Of a stretch of DNA of 64,000 bases, positions 44,744 through 52,814 are shown piece after piece (position 1 is the first letter of the stretch; every line of letters begins with the position of its first letter). The DNA comes from JAEUJM01 sp044221555. Lineage in GTDB: Bacteria > Actinomycetota > Acidimicrobiia > Acidimicrobiales > DATDAH01. The DNA is taken from assembly GCA_044221555.1 (NCBI GenBank), contig JBGAOY010000001.1, positions 1 through 64,000 of the forward strand. The letters are read 5' to 3'. A model generated the notes under the pieces. The model was not told the DNA's origin and did no database searches. It saw only the letters and a list, made by a program, of their open reading frames with translations. The position numbers were made by a program, and so were the translations under genes.

Positions 44744-46312
44744 GTGACCGAGCCCCAGCCCGACACACCGCCCGAGCCGCCGGCGGGGGACCACCGGGCG
44801 GTGCTGGCCGCGGCCACCGAGCGGGCCCTCGCCGGCAACCTGGCCCGCGTGGGCGAGAAGCTCGCCCGGCAGAACAAGCTGTTCGTCCGGGACCGCCTGG
44901 GGTTGCTGCTCGACGAGGGGACCTTCGTCGAGGACGCCCTGTTGGCCAACACGTCGGCTGCCGACCTTCCCGCCGACGGCGTGGTCACCGGCACCGGTGA
45001 GGTGGACGGTCGCACGGTGGTGGTCGTGGCCAACGACCCGACCGTGAAGGCGGGATCGTGGGGCGCGCGCACGGTGGAGAAGATCGTGCGGGCCACCGAG
45101 CAGGCCCTGCAGTACGACCTGCCGGTGTTCTGGCTGATCGACTCGGCGGGAGCGCGCATCACCGACCAGGTGGAGCTGTTCCCGGGTCGCCGCGGCGCCG
45201 GGCGCATCTTCTACAACCAGATCAAGCTGTCGGGCCGGGTGCCGCAGGTCTGCTGCCTGTTCGGGCCGTCGGCCGCCGGCGGCGCCTACATCCCGTCGTT
45301 CTGCGACATCGTCATCATGGTCGAGGGCAATGCCTCGATGTACCTCGGCTCACCCCGGATGGCCGAGATGGTGATCGGCGAGCACACCACCCTCGAGGAG
45401 ATGGGCGGCGCGCGCATGCACGCCACGGTGTCGGGGTGCGGCGACAACCTGGCCACCGACGACGCCGACGCCATCGACCAGGCCAAGGCGTGGTTCTCGT
45501 ACTTCCCCGATCGCTGGCGGGACCACCCGCCCGTGTACCAGGCCGCACCACCGGCGCGCGCGCTCACCGCCGACGTGGTGCCCGACGAGGAGCGTCGGGC
45601 CTACGACATGCACCACGTGATCGACGCGCTGGTCGATGCCGAGAGCTTCTTCGAGCTCAAGCCTCTGTTCGCCCCGGAGCTGATCTGCGGCCTCGGTCGC
45701 CTCGACGGCCGGCCCGTCGGCTTCGTGGCCAACAACCCGCTGCAGAAGGGAGGGGTGCTGTTCGTCGACTCGGCCGACAAGGCCGCGCGGTTCGTGTGGT
45801 GCTGCGACGCGTTCAACATCCCGCTCGTGTTCCTGTCCGACGTGCCCGGATTCATGGTGGGCACCGACGTCGAGCGCCAAGGCATCATCCGTCACGGCGC
45901 CAAGATGGTGACCGCGGTGTCCGAGGCCACGGTGCCGAAGGTGTCGGTGATCGTGCGCAAGTCGTACGGCGCCGGTCTGTACGCGATGTCGGGCCCGGCC
46001 TTCGAGCCCGAGGCCACGATCGCCCTGCCCACGGCCAAGATCGCGGTGATGGGACCCGAGGCCGCGGTCAACGCGGTGTACGCCAACAAGATCGCCGAGA
46101 TGGACGACCCCGACGAGCGGGAGGCGTTCATCGCCCGGGAGCGGGAGCGCTACGAGGCCGACGTGGACATCATGCGGCTGGCCAGCGAGCTGGTGGTCGA
46201 CGCGGTGGTGGACTTCGGTGACCTGCGGGGCGAGATCGTGCGTCGGCTGGATCGGGCGCGAGGGAAGAACCGGCACTTCAGCGACCGACGTCACGGCGTC
46301 CCCCCGGTCTGA
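44744..46312 (+). CDS. Acyl-CoA carboxylase, carboxyltransferase (beta) subunit
   Basis: A 522-residue PccB/MmdA-like carboxyltransferase moving CO2 from biotin to an acyl-CoA (acetyl-, propionyl- or longer). LIDSAGARITDQVELFPGRR, FGPSAAGGAYIPSFCDIVI and FLSDVPGFMVGTDVERQGII are the two oxyanion/CoA-binding regions. No biotin carboxylase or BCCP gene is adjacent, so the alpha subunit is elsewhere. GTG start with CACTAT ending 7 bases upstream. The tail KNRHFSDRRHGVPPV resembles acyl-CoA-type rather than acetyl-CoA carboxylase AccD. Substrate not determined. Confidence 0.9.
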   Translation: MTEPQPDTPPEPPAGDHRAVLAAATERALAGNLARVGEKLARQNKLFVRDRLGLLLDEGTFVEDALLANTSAADLPADGVVTGTGEVDGRTVVVVANDPTVKAGSWGARTVEKIVRATEQALQYDLPVFWLIDSAGARITDQVELFPGRRGAGRIFYNQIKLSGRVPQVCCLFGPSAAGGAYIPSFCDIVIMVEGNASMYLGSPRMAEMVIGEHTTLEEMGGARMHATVSGCGDNLATDDADAIDQAKAWFSYFPDRWRDHPPVYQAAPPARALTADVVPDEERRAYDMHHVIDALVDAESFFELKPLFAPELICGLGRLDGRPVGFVANNPLQKGGVLFVDSADKAARFVWCCDAFNIPLVFLSDVPGFMVGTDVERQGIIRHGAKMVTAVSEATVPKVSVIVRKSYGAGLYAMSGPAFEPEATIALPTAKIAVMGPEAAVNAVYANKIAEMDDPDEREAFIARERERYEADVDIMRLASELVVDAVVDFGDLRGEIVRRLDRARGKNRHFSDRRHGVPPV

Positions 46313-46354
46313 GAGGCATGACGTTGAGAAGCTCTGCTGTGAGAGGTTGCGCCG

Positions 46355-46573
46355 ATGCCGTTCTGTGAGGACTGCGACAAGTTCTACACACCCACGTCGC
46401 TGTCCATCGGGGGCACGTGCCCCACGTGCGGCCGCACCCTGTACGACACTGGCGACGAGCGTGACGACAAGCCCCACATGCCGTGGCACTTCTGGTTGCT
46501 GCTCATCTGCTTCGCGATCTACCTGGGCTGGCGGTTGGTCCAGGGCATCGGCTGGCTGGCGCACCACCTGTGA
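46355..46573 (+). CDS. Small zinc-ribbon membrane protein
   Basis: 72 residues: CEDCDKFYTPTSLSIGGTCPTCG gives two CxxC knuckles for one zinc, followed by a single membrane helix (WHFWLLLICFAIYLGWRLVQ). No known function. The order and close spacing (18 bases to the next ATG) tie it to the downstream membrane glycosyltransferase-like gene. GAGAGG lies ahead of the ATG at a slightly long spacing. Confidence 0.78.
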   Translation: MPFCEDCDKFYTPTSLSIGGTCPTCGRTLYDTGDERDDKPHMPWHFWLLLICFAIYLGWRLVQGIGWLAHHL

Positions 46574-46591
46574 GCGGGTGAGCGCGCGGCG

Positions 46592-48007
46592 ATGAGCGCT
46601 CCCCGGCGGTGGGTGGCTCGCCTGCGCGACGGCGTGCGGGGACACGACCGGTCGTTCTGGGCGGTGCTCGCCATCGGTGCGGTCGCGCTGGTGGTGCGTG
46701 TGGTGGTCGCGTACCGGTTGGGGTACGTGCGCGGGTACAACGACGGCGACCAGGCCGACTACCGCACGCTGGCCTACGACATCATCGGGGGCAACGGGTA
46801 CCGCACCGCCAGTGGGGCTCGCACGGCGTTCCGCTCGGTCGGCTACCCGCTCTTCCTCGCCGGTGCCATCCGGATCGGCCACGCCGTGCCGGTGGAGCTG
46901 CCCATCCGGATGATCATCGGTCTCGCCCAGGCGGTCGTGGGCACCGTCACCGTGCTCGTCACCGGGTTGCTGGCCCGCCGTCGTTGCGGTGGCATCACCG
47001 GGGTGGTGGCCGCGGCGGTGCTCGCCCTCTGGCCCAGCCTCCTCCTGATGACGGGCATCGTCCTGACCGAGACCTTGTTCACCTGCCTGCTGGCCGGCGG
47101 GATCGCGATCGCGTTCTGGTCGGCGCAGCCGACGGAGCGGCGCCTGCGGTGGGCCGGCGTGGTGCTGGGCCTGGCGACGCTCACCCGGCCGGCGGCGGTG
47201 CCCGTGGTGGCGGTGGTGGCCCTCTCCGTCTGGGCTCGTCGGGCCGACGCCGAGCGGGCCCGCCAGGCGTGCGGCGCCTTGGCCGTGGGCTTCCTGATCG
47301 CGCTCCTGCCCTGGGTGTTCCGCAACGCGCTCGAGGTGGGTGCCTTCGTCCCCACCGACACCCACGGCGGCTACGCGCTGTGCCAGTCCAACCGTCCCGG
47401 CGCGGGCCCCGAGGACCCCGCCGACCCGTATTGCGAGTTCCAGGGGACGAGTGAGGTCGCCAACGACCGGCGCCTGCGAAACCGGGCGCTCCACTGGATG
47501 GTCACGCACCCCGGGCCCGAGGCGGTGCTCGTCGTGCAGCGGGCGGGGGTGCTGCTCCGAGAGGACGGCGACATCGTGGGCGAGCTCGTCGATCCGAACC
47601 GCCCCGACCCCGAGTGGTCGCCCGCCACCGCACACAGGGCCCGACGCCTCGCGGATTGGTACTGGTGGATGCTCCTGCCGCCGGCGGTGGTGGGCGTGGC
47701 GATCCTGGTGCGGCGTCGCAGCACCCGCTGGCTGGCCGCGTCCTACCTGTCCGTGATGGCGCTGCCGCTGCTCGTCACGGTGGTGCCCCGCTTCCATCAG
47801 CCGGTCGCGCCCCTCCTGGCCATGGGCGTCGGCGTGACCGTGGAGGCGGCGGTCGGCGCCGGCCGGCGGGCTCACGAACGACGGCGTTCACCCGTCGCCG
47901 CAGGCACGACGACCACTCCCAACGGACGACAGCACAAGGGGAAGCCGGGGCCAGGCTCGAGGGACGATCTGCGAACCGTTTCGAGGCACCGCGGCCCGCC
48001 CCGATAG
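46592..48007 (+). CDS. Polytopic glycosyltransferase, PMT/GT39-like
   Basis: A 471-residue protein with about ten membrane helices. YNDGDQADYRTLAYDIIGGN is the acidic first loop expected of lipid-sugar dependent transferases, and FRSVGYPLFLAGAIR follows. VLTETLFTCLLAGGI and LATLTRPAAVPVV match related ArnT/GT39 proteins. The last ~45 residues are basic and low-complexity and run close to the tRNA gene. Likely acts on envelope glycoconjugates; acceptor unknown. Confidence 0.78.
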   Translation: MSAPRRWVARLRDGVRGHDRSFWAVLAIGAVALVVRVVVAYRLGYVRGYNDGDQADYRTLAYDIIGGNGYRTASGARTAFRSVGYPLFLAGAIRIGHAVPVELPIRMIIGLAQAVVGTVTVLVTGLLARRRCGGITGVVAAAVLALWPSLLLMTGIVLTETLFTCLLAGGIAIAFWSAQPTERRLRWAGVVLGLATLTRPAAVPVVAVVALSVWARRADAERARQACGALAVGFLIALLPWVFRNALEVGAFVPTDTHGGYALCQSNRPGAGPEDPADPYCEFQGTSEVANDRRLRNRALHWMVTHPGPEAVLVVQRAGVLLREDGDIVGELVDPNRPDPEWSPATAHRARRLADWYWWMLLPPAVVGVAILVRRRSTRWLAASYLSVMALPLLVTVVPRFHQPVAPLLAMGVGVTVEAAVGAGRRAHERRRSPVAAGTTTTPNGRQHKGKPGPGSRDDLRTVSRHRGPPR

Positions 48008-48025
48008 AGTCGGATCCCTCACGGA

Positions 48026-48100
48026 CGGGCTGTGGCGCAGCTTGGTTAGCGCGTCGGTCTGGGGGACCGAAGGTCCCGGGTTCAAATCCCGGCAGCCCGA
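48026..48100 (+). tRNA. tRNA-Pro (anticodon GGG)
   Basis: A complete cloverleaf: acceptor CGGGCTG pairs CAGCCCG with discriminator A; D arm GCGCAGCTTGGTTAGCGC; anticodon stem TCGGT/ACCGA with loop CTGGGGG, anticodon GGG at 48061-48063; T arm CCGGGTTCAAATCCCGG. The CCA end is not encoded. TAGAGT at 48005-48010 is a candidate -10. The stem-loop after it likely ends the transcript. Confidence 0.96.
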
Positions 48101-48115
48101 CTCAGAGCATGCGCA

Positions 48116-48143
48116 GGTCAGAGGCCCTGAAGGGCCTCTGACC
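48116..48143 (+). terminator. tRNA terminator-like hairpin
   Basis: GGTCAGAGGCCC, loop TGAA, GGGCCTCTGACC: a perfect 12-bp stem 15 bases after the tRNA. No T-run. Confidence 0.6.
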
Positions 48144-48242
48144 TCGCCGACTCGAACGCCGTCGCTTCTGCTCCCTGCCCTGTGGTGCTCATGCAGTACT
48201 CAGGCACTGCCCGACCGAAGCCCGCTGACACAGTCGCGGTGG

Positions 48243-48878
48243 TCACCGAGGGATGGTCTCGAGGCCATCGATCCCGCAGTGGCTCGCGGCGTAGTCCGCC
48301 ACCGCCTGGTCGGCTTCGCTCACCGACGGGTCCAGGAGCGCGTCCCGGCCGGCGGCGACCAGTCCAGAGCCGCCCTCAGGGTGGTCAGCGGTGATCTGGC
48401 GAAGGACGGGGCCGAGTGTCGCCTGCGCCTGGCGCTGCTCGGCGTCGGGCGCCGTGGCCGAGAGCGTCTGAATGGCCGTGGCGGGGTCCAGCTGGTCGGC
48501 CTGATCGAGTGCCGCGCAGTAGTCAGCCTCGGACCCGAAGGCTCGGGTGCCGGAACCACCCGCGACCGACGGGCTCGCATCGCGGTCCGCGGTGGATGCC
48601 GCGATGACGATGACAACCGCGATGAGCACGACGAGCGACACAGCCGCGACCCCGACGACGACACCGATCGTGGTGGCGTTCGTGGTCGATGGCGGCCGAT
48701 GCCCCGCTGGAGGCAGCGGCACCGCGCCTCGCGGCGGGGGCGGTGCCAGGAGAGATGTCGGCGGGTACCACCGGCCGTCGGCCCGCCTCGACCAGCCCGC
48801 ACGTCCGAGGACGCCTGGTGCGTACCAACGGCCGTCGAAGGCCGGTTCCCAGTCGGGTCCCCGTGGTTGATCCGTCAT
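48243..48878 (-). CDS. Single-pass membrane protein with WY/Pro-rich N terminus
   Basis: 211 residues. The cytoplasmic N terminus has two copies of a DGRWY module (FDGRWYAPGVLGRAGW and ADGRWYPPTSLLAP), reminiscent of DUF2510-type GWYPDP motifs, then Pro-rich sequence. One membrane helix (TTIGVVVGVAAVSLVVLIAV) is followed by an extracellular ~100-residue domain with two cysteines (ADYCAALDQADQ, ASHCGIDGLE). I do not recognise that domain. The ATG overlaps the stop of the upstream 50-residue gene (ATGA). Confidence 0.78.
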   Translation of the reverse strand: MTDQPRGPDWEPAFDGRWYAPGVLGRAGWSRRADGRWYPPTSLLAPPPPRGAVPLPPAGHRPPSTTNATTIGVVVGVAAVSLVVLIAVVIVIAASTADRDASPSVAGGSGTRAFGSEADYCAALDQADQLDPATAIQTLSATAPDAEQRQAQATLGPVLRQITADHPEGGSGLVAAGRDALLDPSVSEADQAVADYAASHCGIDGLETIPR

Positions 48879-49027
48879 GGGGTCGATGTGGGCGTGCGCA
48901 GCACTGCCAATAGCAGCATGTTGCCCATCTGGCGGATCCGCTCGTTCATCTGGCCGAGCTCGAGGCGAACCGAGGTGAGCTCGTCGATGACAGCCCGGCT
49001 GCCAGCGTCGATGCCGTCGTCTGGCAT
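48875..49027 (-). CDS. 50-residue amphipathic-helix/membrane peptide
   Basis: MPDDGIDAGSRAVIDELTSV then RLELGQMNERIRQMGNMLLL: a short coiled-coil helix running into a hydrophobic end. GGAGG 4 bases before the ATG is a strong ribosome binding site, and the ATGA overlap with the next gene supports a real coding unit. Conserved function unknown. Too short to classify. Confidence 0.6.
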   Translation of the reverse strand: MPDDGIDAGSRAVIDELTSVRLELGQMNERIRQMGNMLLLAVLRTPTSTP

Positions 49028-49135
49028 GTCCCTCCCGAGGTCGAGGCCCGGAAGAATACCAGGGCGGGCCCAGGCCACCCGGGTGGACCCTCGGGTGCGC
49101 CAGCCCGCGTCGGGGGCGACGGCGGACGGACCGGG

Positions 49136-49627
49136 TCAGGCCGTCGCGGTGCCGCAGCCTGGGCAGAAGGCCGCCGCGGCGGGCATCGGGCACTGGCAGT
49201 GGGCGCACGAGCGTGAGGCGGGCACGGCGGGGGCCGGCGCGGGAAGGGCGCTCTGGGGCGGTGGTGGCGGCGCGGCCGCGGGTGGCGTGGGTGCCACGTC
49301 GATGGCGTTCAGGAAGTTGCCGTACCCGCGGGCGCGCTCCACGTAGTGCTCGGCGCTGATGCTCTGTTGCTGGTAGGCGCTGGTGATGCCGATCATCTCG
49401 GTGGTCCTGGCCACCTGGGTGCTGGTCAGTTGGCGGCCCTGGCTGCACACGGGGCACAGCAGGAAGTGCTTGGTGCTGTACGGGATGATGGGTATGAAGA
49501 ACAGGGAGAACCACTTCGTCTGCGAGATGTGACGGAACACGGACTCGTTGTTGCAGTGGGGGCAGGACATCGGGACGACGCCGCCCCGGTCCCTCGGGCG
49601 ACGGCTTCCCCAGCCGAAGATGATCAC
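49136..49627 (-). CDS. Zinc-ribbon protein with hydrophobic patch and C-terminal zinc ribbon
   Basis: 163 residues. Opening IIFGWGSRR, then CPHCNNESVFRH, WFSLFFIPIIPYSTKHFLLC and CPVCSQG match the zinc-ribbon_15 type family. A Pro/Ala-rich linker leads to CAHCQCPMPAAAAFCPGCG, a second zinc ribbon. GTG 49627 with GAGGAG 6 bases upstream fixes the start. It is the first of three minus-strand genes that run toward the tRNA, with 108 bases to the next. Function unknown. Confidence 0.82.
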   Translation of the reverse strand: MIIFGWGSRRPRDRGGVVPMSCPHCNNESVFRHISQTKWFSLFFIPIIPYSTKHFLLCPVCSQGRQLTSTQVARTTEMIGITSAYQQQSISAEHYVERARGYGNFLNAIDVAPTPPAAAPPPPPQSALPAPAPAVPASRSCAHCQCPMPAAAAFCPGCGTATA

Positions 49628-49849
49628 GCTGGACTCCTCAGGGTGTGTGAACCGGCACCGCCGGCGCGCCGCGCTCGCCGGCCCGACACCTGCCAGTGGA
49701 ACGCCCTGCCGTCGGCCATCTGACGGCCTCGGATCGTCGACATGGGCCCGCCCCCTGGTGCTCGGGTCGCTCCGCGGCGCGGAAGCGATGGGGCGCGAAC
49801 GTACCAGCCGGGGCGGCGCCGCGGTCGCCGAGGCCGAGGCCGAGGCCCG

Positions 49850-49855
49850 TAGCCT
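49850..49855 (+). promoter_or_regulatory. -10 element TAGCCT for the DUF6941 gene
   Basis: TAGCCT ends 6 bases before GTG 49862, the same sequence and spacing as for the DksA-like gene. Confidence 0.5.
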
Positions 49856-49861
49856 GAGCGC

Positions 49862-50296
49862 GTGCGCGTAACCCTGATGCTGGCCGACGCCGCCCAGTCG
49901 GTGGACAACAAGCTGTTCATTCTCGGCGGAGGGTGGTCGGTCACCGGCCCGGGGCCCACGACGATGGCGATCGCGCTGAAGATCGAGGTGCCCTGGGACC
50001 AGACCAACCGGCGTCACCAGTGGCGCATCGAGTTGGTCGACGCCGACGGCCAGCAGGCCCTGCTCCCGTCGCCCGCCGGCCCGCAGGCACTGGTGCTGAC
50101 CGGCGACTTCGAGGTGGGCCGTCCGGCGGGGACGCCAGAGGGCACGCCCATCGACCTCGCGCTCGCGGTCAACCTGGCCGCCGTGCCCTTCCCCGCCGAG
50201 CAGCGCCTCGTGTGGAAGCTCTGGATCGACGACGAGACCGACGAGGACTGGGAGCTGCGCTTCACGACGCGGCCGGCGCCGGCCCCGCAGGCTTGA
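49862..50296 (+). CDS. DUF6941-like conserved protein
   Basis: A 144-residue beta-rich protein: VTLMLADAAQSVDNKLFILG, GGGWSVTGPGP, ALKIEVPWDQTN and RRHQWRIELVDADGQ. Actinobacterial and other bacterial homologues of this type are annotated DUF6941 and have no known role. GTG start, leaderless by its -10 spacing. It stands alone between a divergent minus-strand set and the arylsulfatase gene. Confidence 0.78.
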   Translation: MRVTLMLADAAQSVDNKLFILGGGWSVTGPGPTTMAIALKIEVPWDQTNRRHQWRIELVDADGQQALLPSPAGPQALVLTGDFEVGRPAGTPEGTPIDLALAVNLAAVPFPAEQRLVWKLWIDDETDEDWELRFTTRPAPAPQA

Positions 50297-50394
50297 TCCC
50301 CGCACGCGTCCCGCCGGGCTTCGGCGCCGTGACCGCAGTGGGTACCAGAGGTGAACACTCGGGCACCGTGCCCGGGGCACGCCGCGGCGGCATG

Positions 50395-50432
50395 TAACCT
50401 CCGGCCTACACCCCTCCCGGCGATTCAAGGAG
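50395..50432 (+). promoter_or_regulatory. -10-like TAACCT and ribosome binding site of the arylsulfatase gene
   Basis: TAACCT at 50395-50400 is a good -10 candidate; AAGGAG at 50427-50432 lies 7 bases before GTG 50440. Confidence 0.4.
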
Positions 50433-50439
50433 CTTCCGC

Positions 50440-52794
50440 GTGGCCCCCCGGTTCAACGGCACGATCAACCTCGACATCCGCGACTCGACACCGGATTGGA
50501 CCCCGTACCTCGCGCCGAAGGCACCCGAAGGCGCGCCGAACGTGTTGATCCTCGCGTGGGACGACCTGGGCTACGCCACCATGGACACCTACGGCGGCCC
50601 GGTCCAGTGCCCGAACATGCGGCGCATAGCGGAGCGGGGGGTCACCTTCGCCAACTTCCACACGACGGCGCTGTGCTCGCCCACCCGAGCCTCGCTGCTC
50701 ACCGGGCGCAACGCCACCACGAACGGCATGGCCACCATCGCCGAGTTCGCTTCCGGGTTCCCCGGCATCTCCACCCGCATCCCGTTCGAGAACGGCTTCG
50801 TCTCCGAGGTGCTGGCCGCACGTGGCTACAACACCTACTGCGTCGGCAAGTGGCACCTGACCCCGGGCGAGGAGTGCAACCTGGCCGCATACAAGGGTCG
50901 CTGGCCCCTCGGGCGTGGCTTCGAGCGGTTCTACGGCTGGCTCGGCGGCGAGACCAACTCGTACTTCCCCGACCTCGTGCACGACAACCACCAGATCGAG
51001 CCGCCGGCTCGGCCCGAGGACGGCTACCACCTCGCCGACGACATGGCCGACAAGGCCATCGAGTTCATCCGCGACGCGAAGGTGATCGACCCGGACAAGC
51101 CCTTCTTCATGTACCTCGCGCCGCAGGCCGGCCACGCCCCCCATCTGGTGCCGCTCGAGTGGGCCGATCGCTACAAGGGCGTGTTCGACGACGGGTACGA
51201 GGCCATCCGTGAGGGCATCCTGGCCCGCCAGATCGAGCTCGGCCTGCTGCCCGAGGGCACGCAGCTGTCGCCCATCAACCCGCACGGCGAGCCGGGGCGC
51301 ACCGGGCCCGACGGTCAACCGTGGCCCCAACTCGACACGGTCCGCCCGTGGGACACCCTCTCCGACGACGAGCGGCGCCTGTTCGTGCGCATGGCCGAGG
51401 TGTTCGCCGGCTACATCTCCTACAACGACGACCGGCTCGGTCGGGTGCTCGACTTCCTCGAGGAGTCAGGGGAGCTCGACAACACCCTGATCGTGGTGGT
51501 CTCGGACAACGGCGCCAGTGGTGAGGGTGGGCCCAACGGCAGCTTCAACGAGTGGCGCTTCTTCAACGGCGTCGCCGACACGGTCGAGACCACGCTCCCT
51601 CACATCGACGAGCTGGGCACCCCCGCCTCCAACAACCACTACAACACCGGCTGGGCATGGGCGCTCGACACCCCCTTTCCCTACTGGAAGCGCTGGGCCG
51701 GGGCCGAGGGCGGTTGCGCGGACATGTGCCTCGTGTCGTGGCCGGCGATGATCGCGCCCGACGCCACACCCCGCCAGCAGTACATCCACGCCGTCGACGT
51801 GGTGCCGACCATCTACGCCCTCCTCGGCATCGAGCCGCCGGAGGTGATCAACGGCTACCCGCAGAGCCCCATCGAGGGTGAGAGCTTCGCCGCCGCGCTC
51901 ACCGATCCCGAGGTCCCGGGGAAGGCGACGCAGTTCTACACGATGCTCGGGCAGCGCTCGATCTACCACGACGGCTGGCTGGCGGCGACGGTGCACCCTC
52001 CGCTCAGCAGCTGGGGCAACTTCGACAAGGACGAGTGGGAGCTCTACCACCTCGAGACCGATCGGTCCCAGAGCCGGAACGTGGCCGCCGACCACCCCGA
52101 GCTGGTGGAGTCGCTGAAGGGGCTGTGGTTCTACTACGCCGGGGTCTACAACGGGCTGCCGGTCGATGATCGCTCGGCCCTCGAACAGGTGCTGGCGGAA
52201 CGACCGCACGGCGCCCCCGACCGGGGCCGCTACGTCTTCTACCCGAACTCGGCGGACGTGCCCGAGTCAGCGGGACCGGCCATCAACGGGCGCTCGTACA
52301 CGATCGCGGCGGGCGTGGAGGTCGAGTCCGAGGACGTCGAGGGCGTGATCTGGGCCGCCGGCGGCGTGCCCGGTGGGCACAGCCTCTACGTCAAGGACCG
52401 CACCTTGCGCTACACGTTCAACTGGATCGGCACGACGCTCCAGGACGTCGTCGCCGACCGCCCCCTCGAGGTGGGTGCCCATGTGTGCTCCGCCGAGTTC
52501 GTCGCGTCAGGGCCCAGCACTGATCCGAACATGCCGGGCATGGCCGGGACGCTCACGCTCTACGTGGACGACGACGCGGTGGGGACGGGCGAGATCGTCA
52601 CCCAACCCGGCTACTTCTGTCTCACCGGCGACGGCATCTGTGTGGGGCGCGACAGCGCGTCGGCGGTCACGCCGGAGTACGAAGCTCCGTTCCCCTTCAC
52701 CGGCGGCACCATCGACAAGGTGATCGTCGACGTCACCGGCGAGCACTACATGGACCACGAGGCCCAGGTTCGGGCCTGGCTCCTGAAGGACTGA
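50440..52794 (+). CDS. Arylsulfatase-type sulfatase
   Basis: A 784-residue cytosolic-looking sulfatase (no signal peptide seen). VLILAWDDLGYATMDTYGGP supplies Asp41/Asp42; CSPTRASLLTGRN (Cys79 to formylglycine) is the sulfatase signature C-x-P-x-R; GKWHLTPG and VVVSDNGASGEGGPNG supply further ligands. Long inserts and a ~150-residue beta C-terminal extension (RSYTIAAGVEVESEDVEG onward) match the larger arylsulfatase branch. A formylglycine-generating enzyme is not encoded here. It is convergent with the CocE-type hydrolase gene (20 bases). Confidence 0.92.
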   Translation: MAPRFNGTINLDIRDSTPDWTPYLAPKAPEGAPNVLILAWDDLGYATMDTYGGPVQCPNMRRIAERGVTFANFHTTALCSPTRASLLTGRNATTNGMATIAEFASGFPGISTRIPFENGFVSEVLAARGYNTYCVGKWHLTPGEECNLAAYKGRWPLGRGFERFYGWLGGETNSYFPDLVHDNHQIEPPARPEDGYHLADDMADKAIEFIRDAKVIDPDKPFFMYLAPQAGHAPHLVPLEWADRYKGVFDDGYEAIREGILARQIELGLLPEGTQLSPINPHGEPGRTGPDGQPWPQLDTVRPWDTLSDDERRLFVRMAEVFAGYISYNDDRLGRVLDFLEESGELDNTLIVVVSDNGASGEGGPNGSFNEWRFFNGVADTVETTLPHIDELGTPASNNHYNTGWAWALDTPFPYWKRWAGAEGGCADMCLVSWPAMIAPDATPRQQYIHAVDVVPTIYALLGIEPPEVINGYPQSPIEGESFAAALTDPEVPGKATQFYTMLGQRSIYHDGWLAATVHPPLSSWGNFDKDEWELYHLETDRSQSRNVAADHPELVESLKGLWFYYAGVYNGLPVDDRSALEQVLAERPHGAPDRGRYVFYPNSADVPESAGPAINGRSYTIAAGVEVESEDVEGVIWAAGGVPGGHSLYVKDRTLRYTFNWIGTTLQDVVADRPLEVGAHVCSAEFVASGPSTDPNMPGMAGTLTLYVDDDAVGTGEIVTQPGYFCLTGDGICVGRDSASAVTPEYEAPFPFTGGTIDKVIVDVTGEHYMDHEAQVRAWLLKD

Positions 52795-52814
52795 GCAGAC
52801 GTCGACCCGGTGTG

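Noticed and set aside
42079..45207. A 1042-codon open frame on the minus strand across der, the phosphatase and the carboxyltransferase gene
   Set aside because: It lies antisense to three well-supported genes and has Arg/Gly/His/Val-rich composition expected from reading GC-rich codons backwards. No domain is recognisable.
48026..48143. tRNA-Pro as an integration site for an element to the right
   Set aside because: I saw no second copy of the tRNA 3' end downstream and no integrase on the right side. The small gene trio stays as an open question, not a claim.
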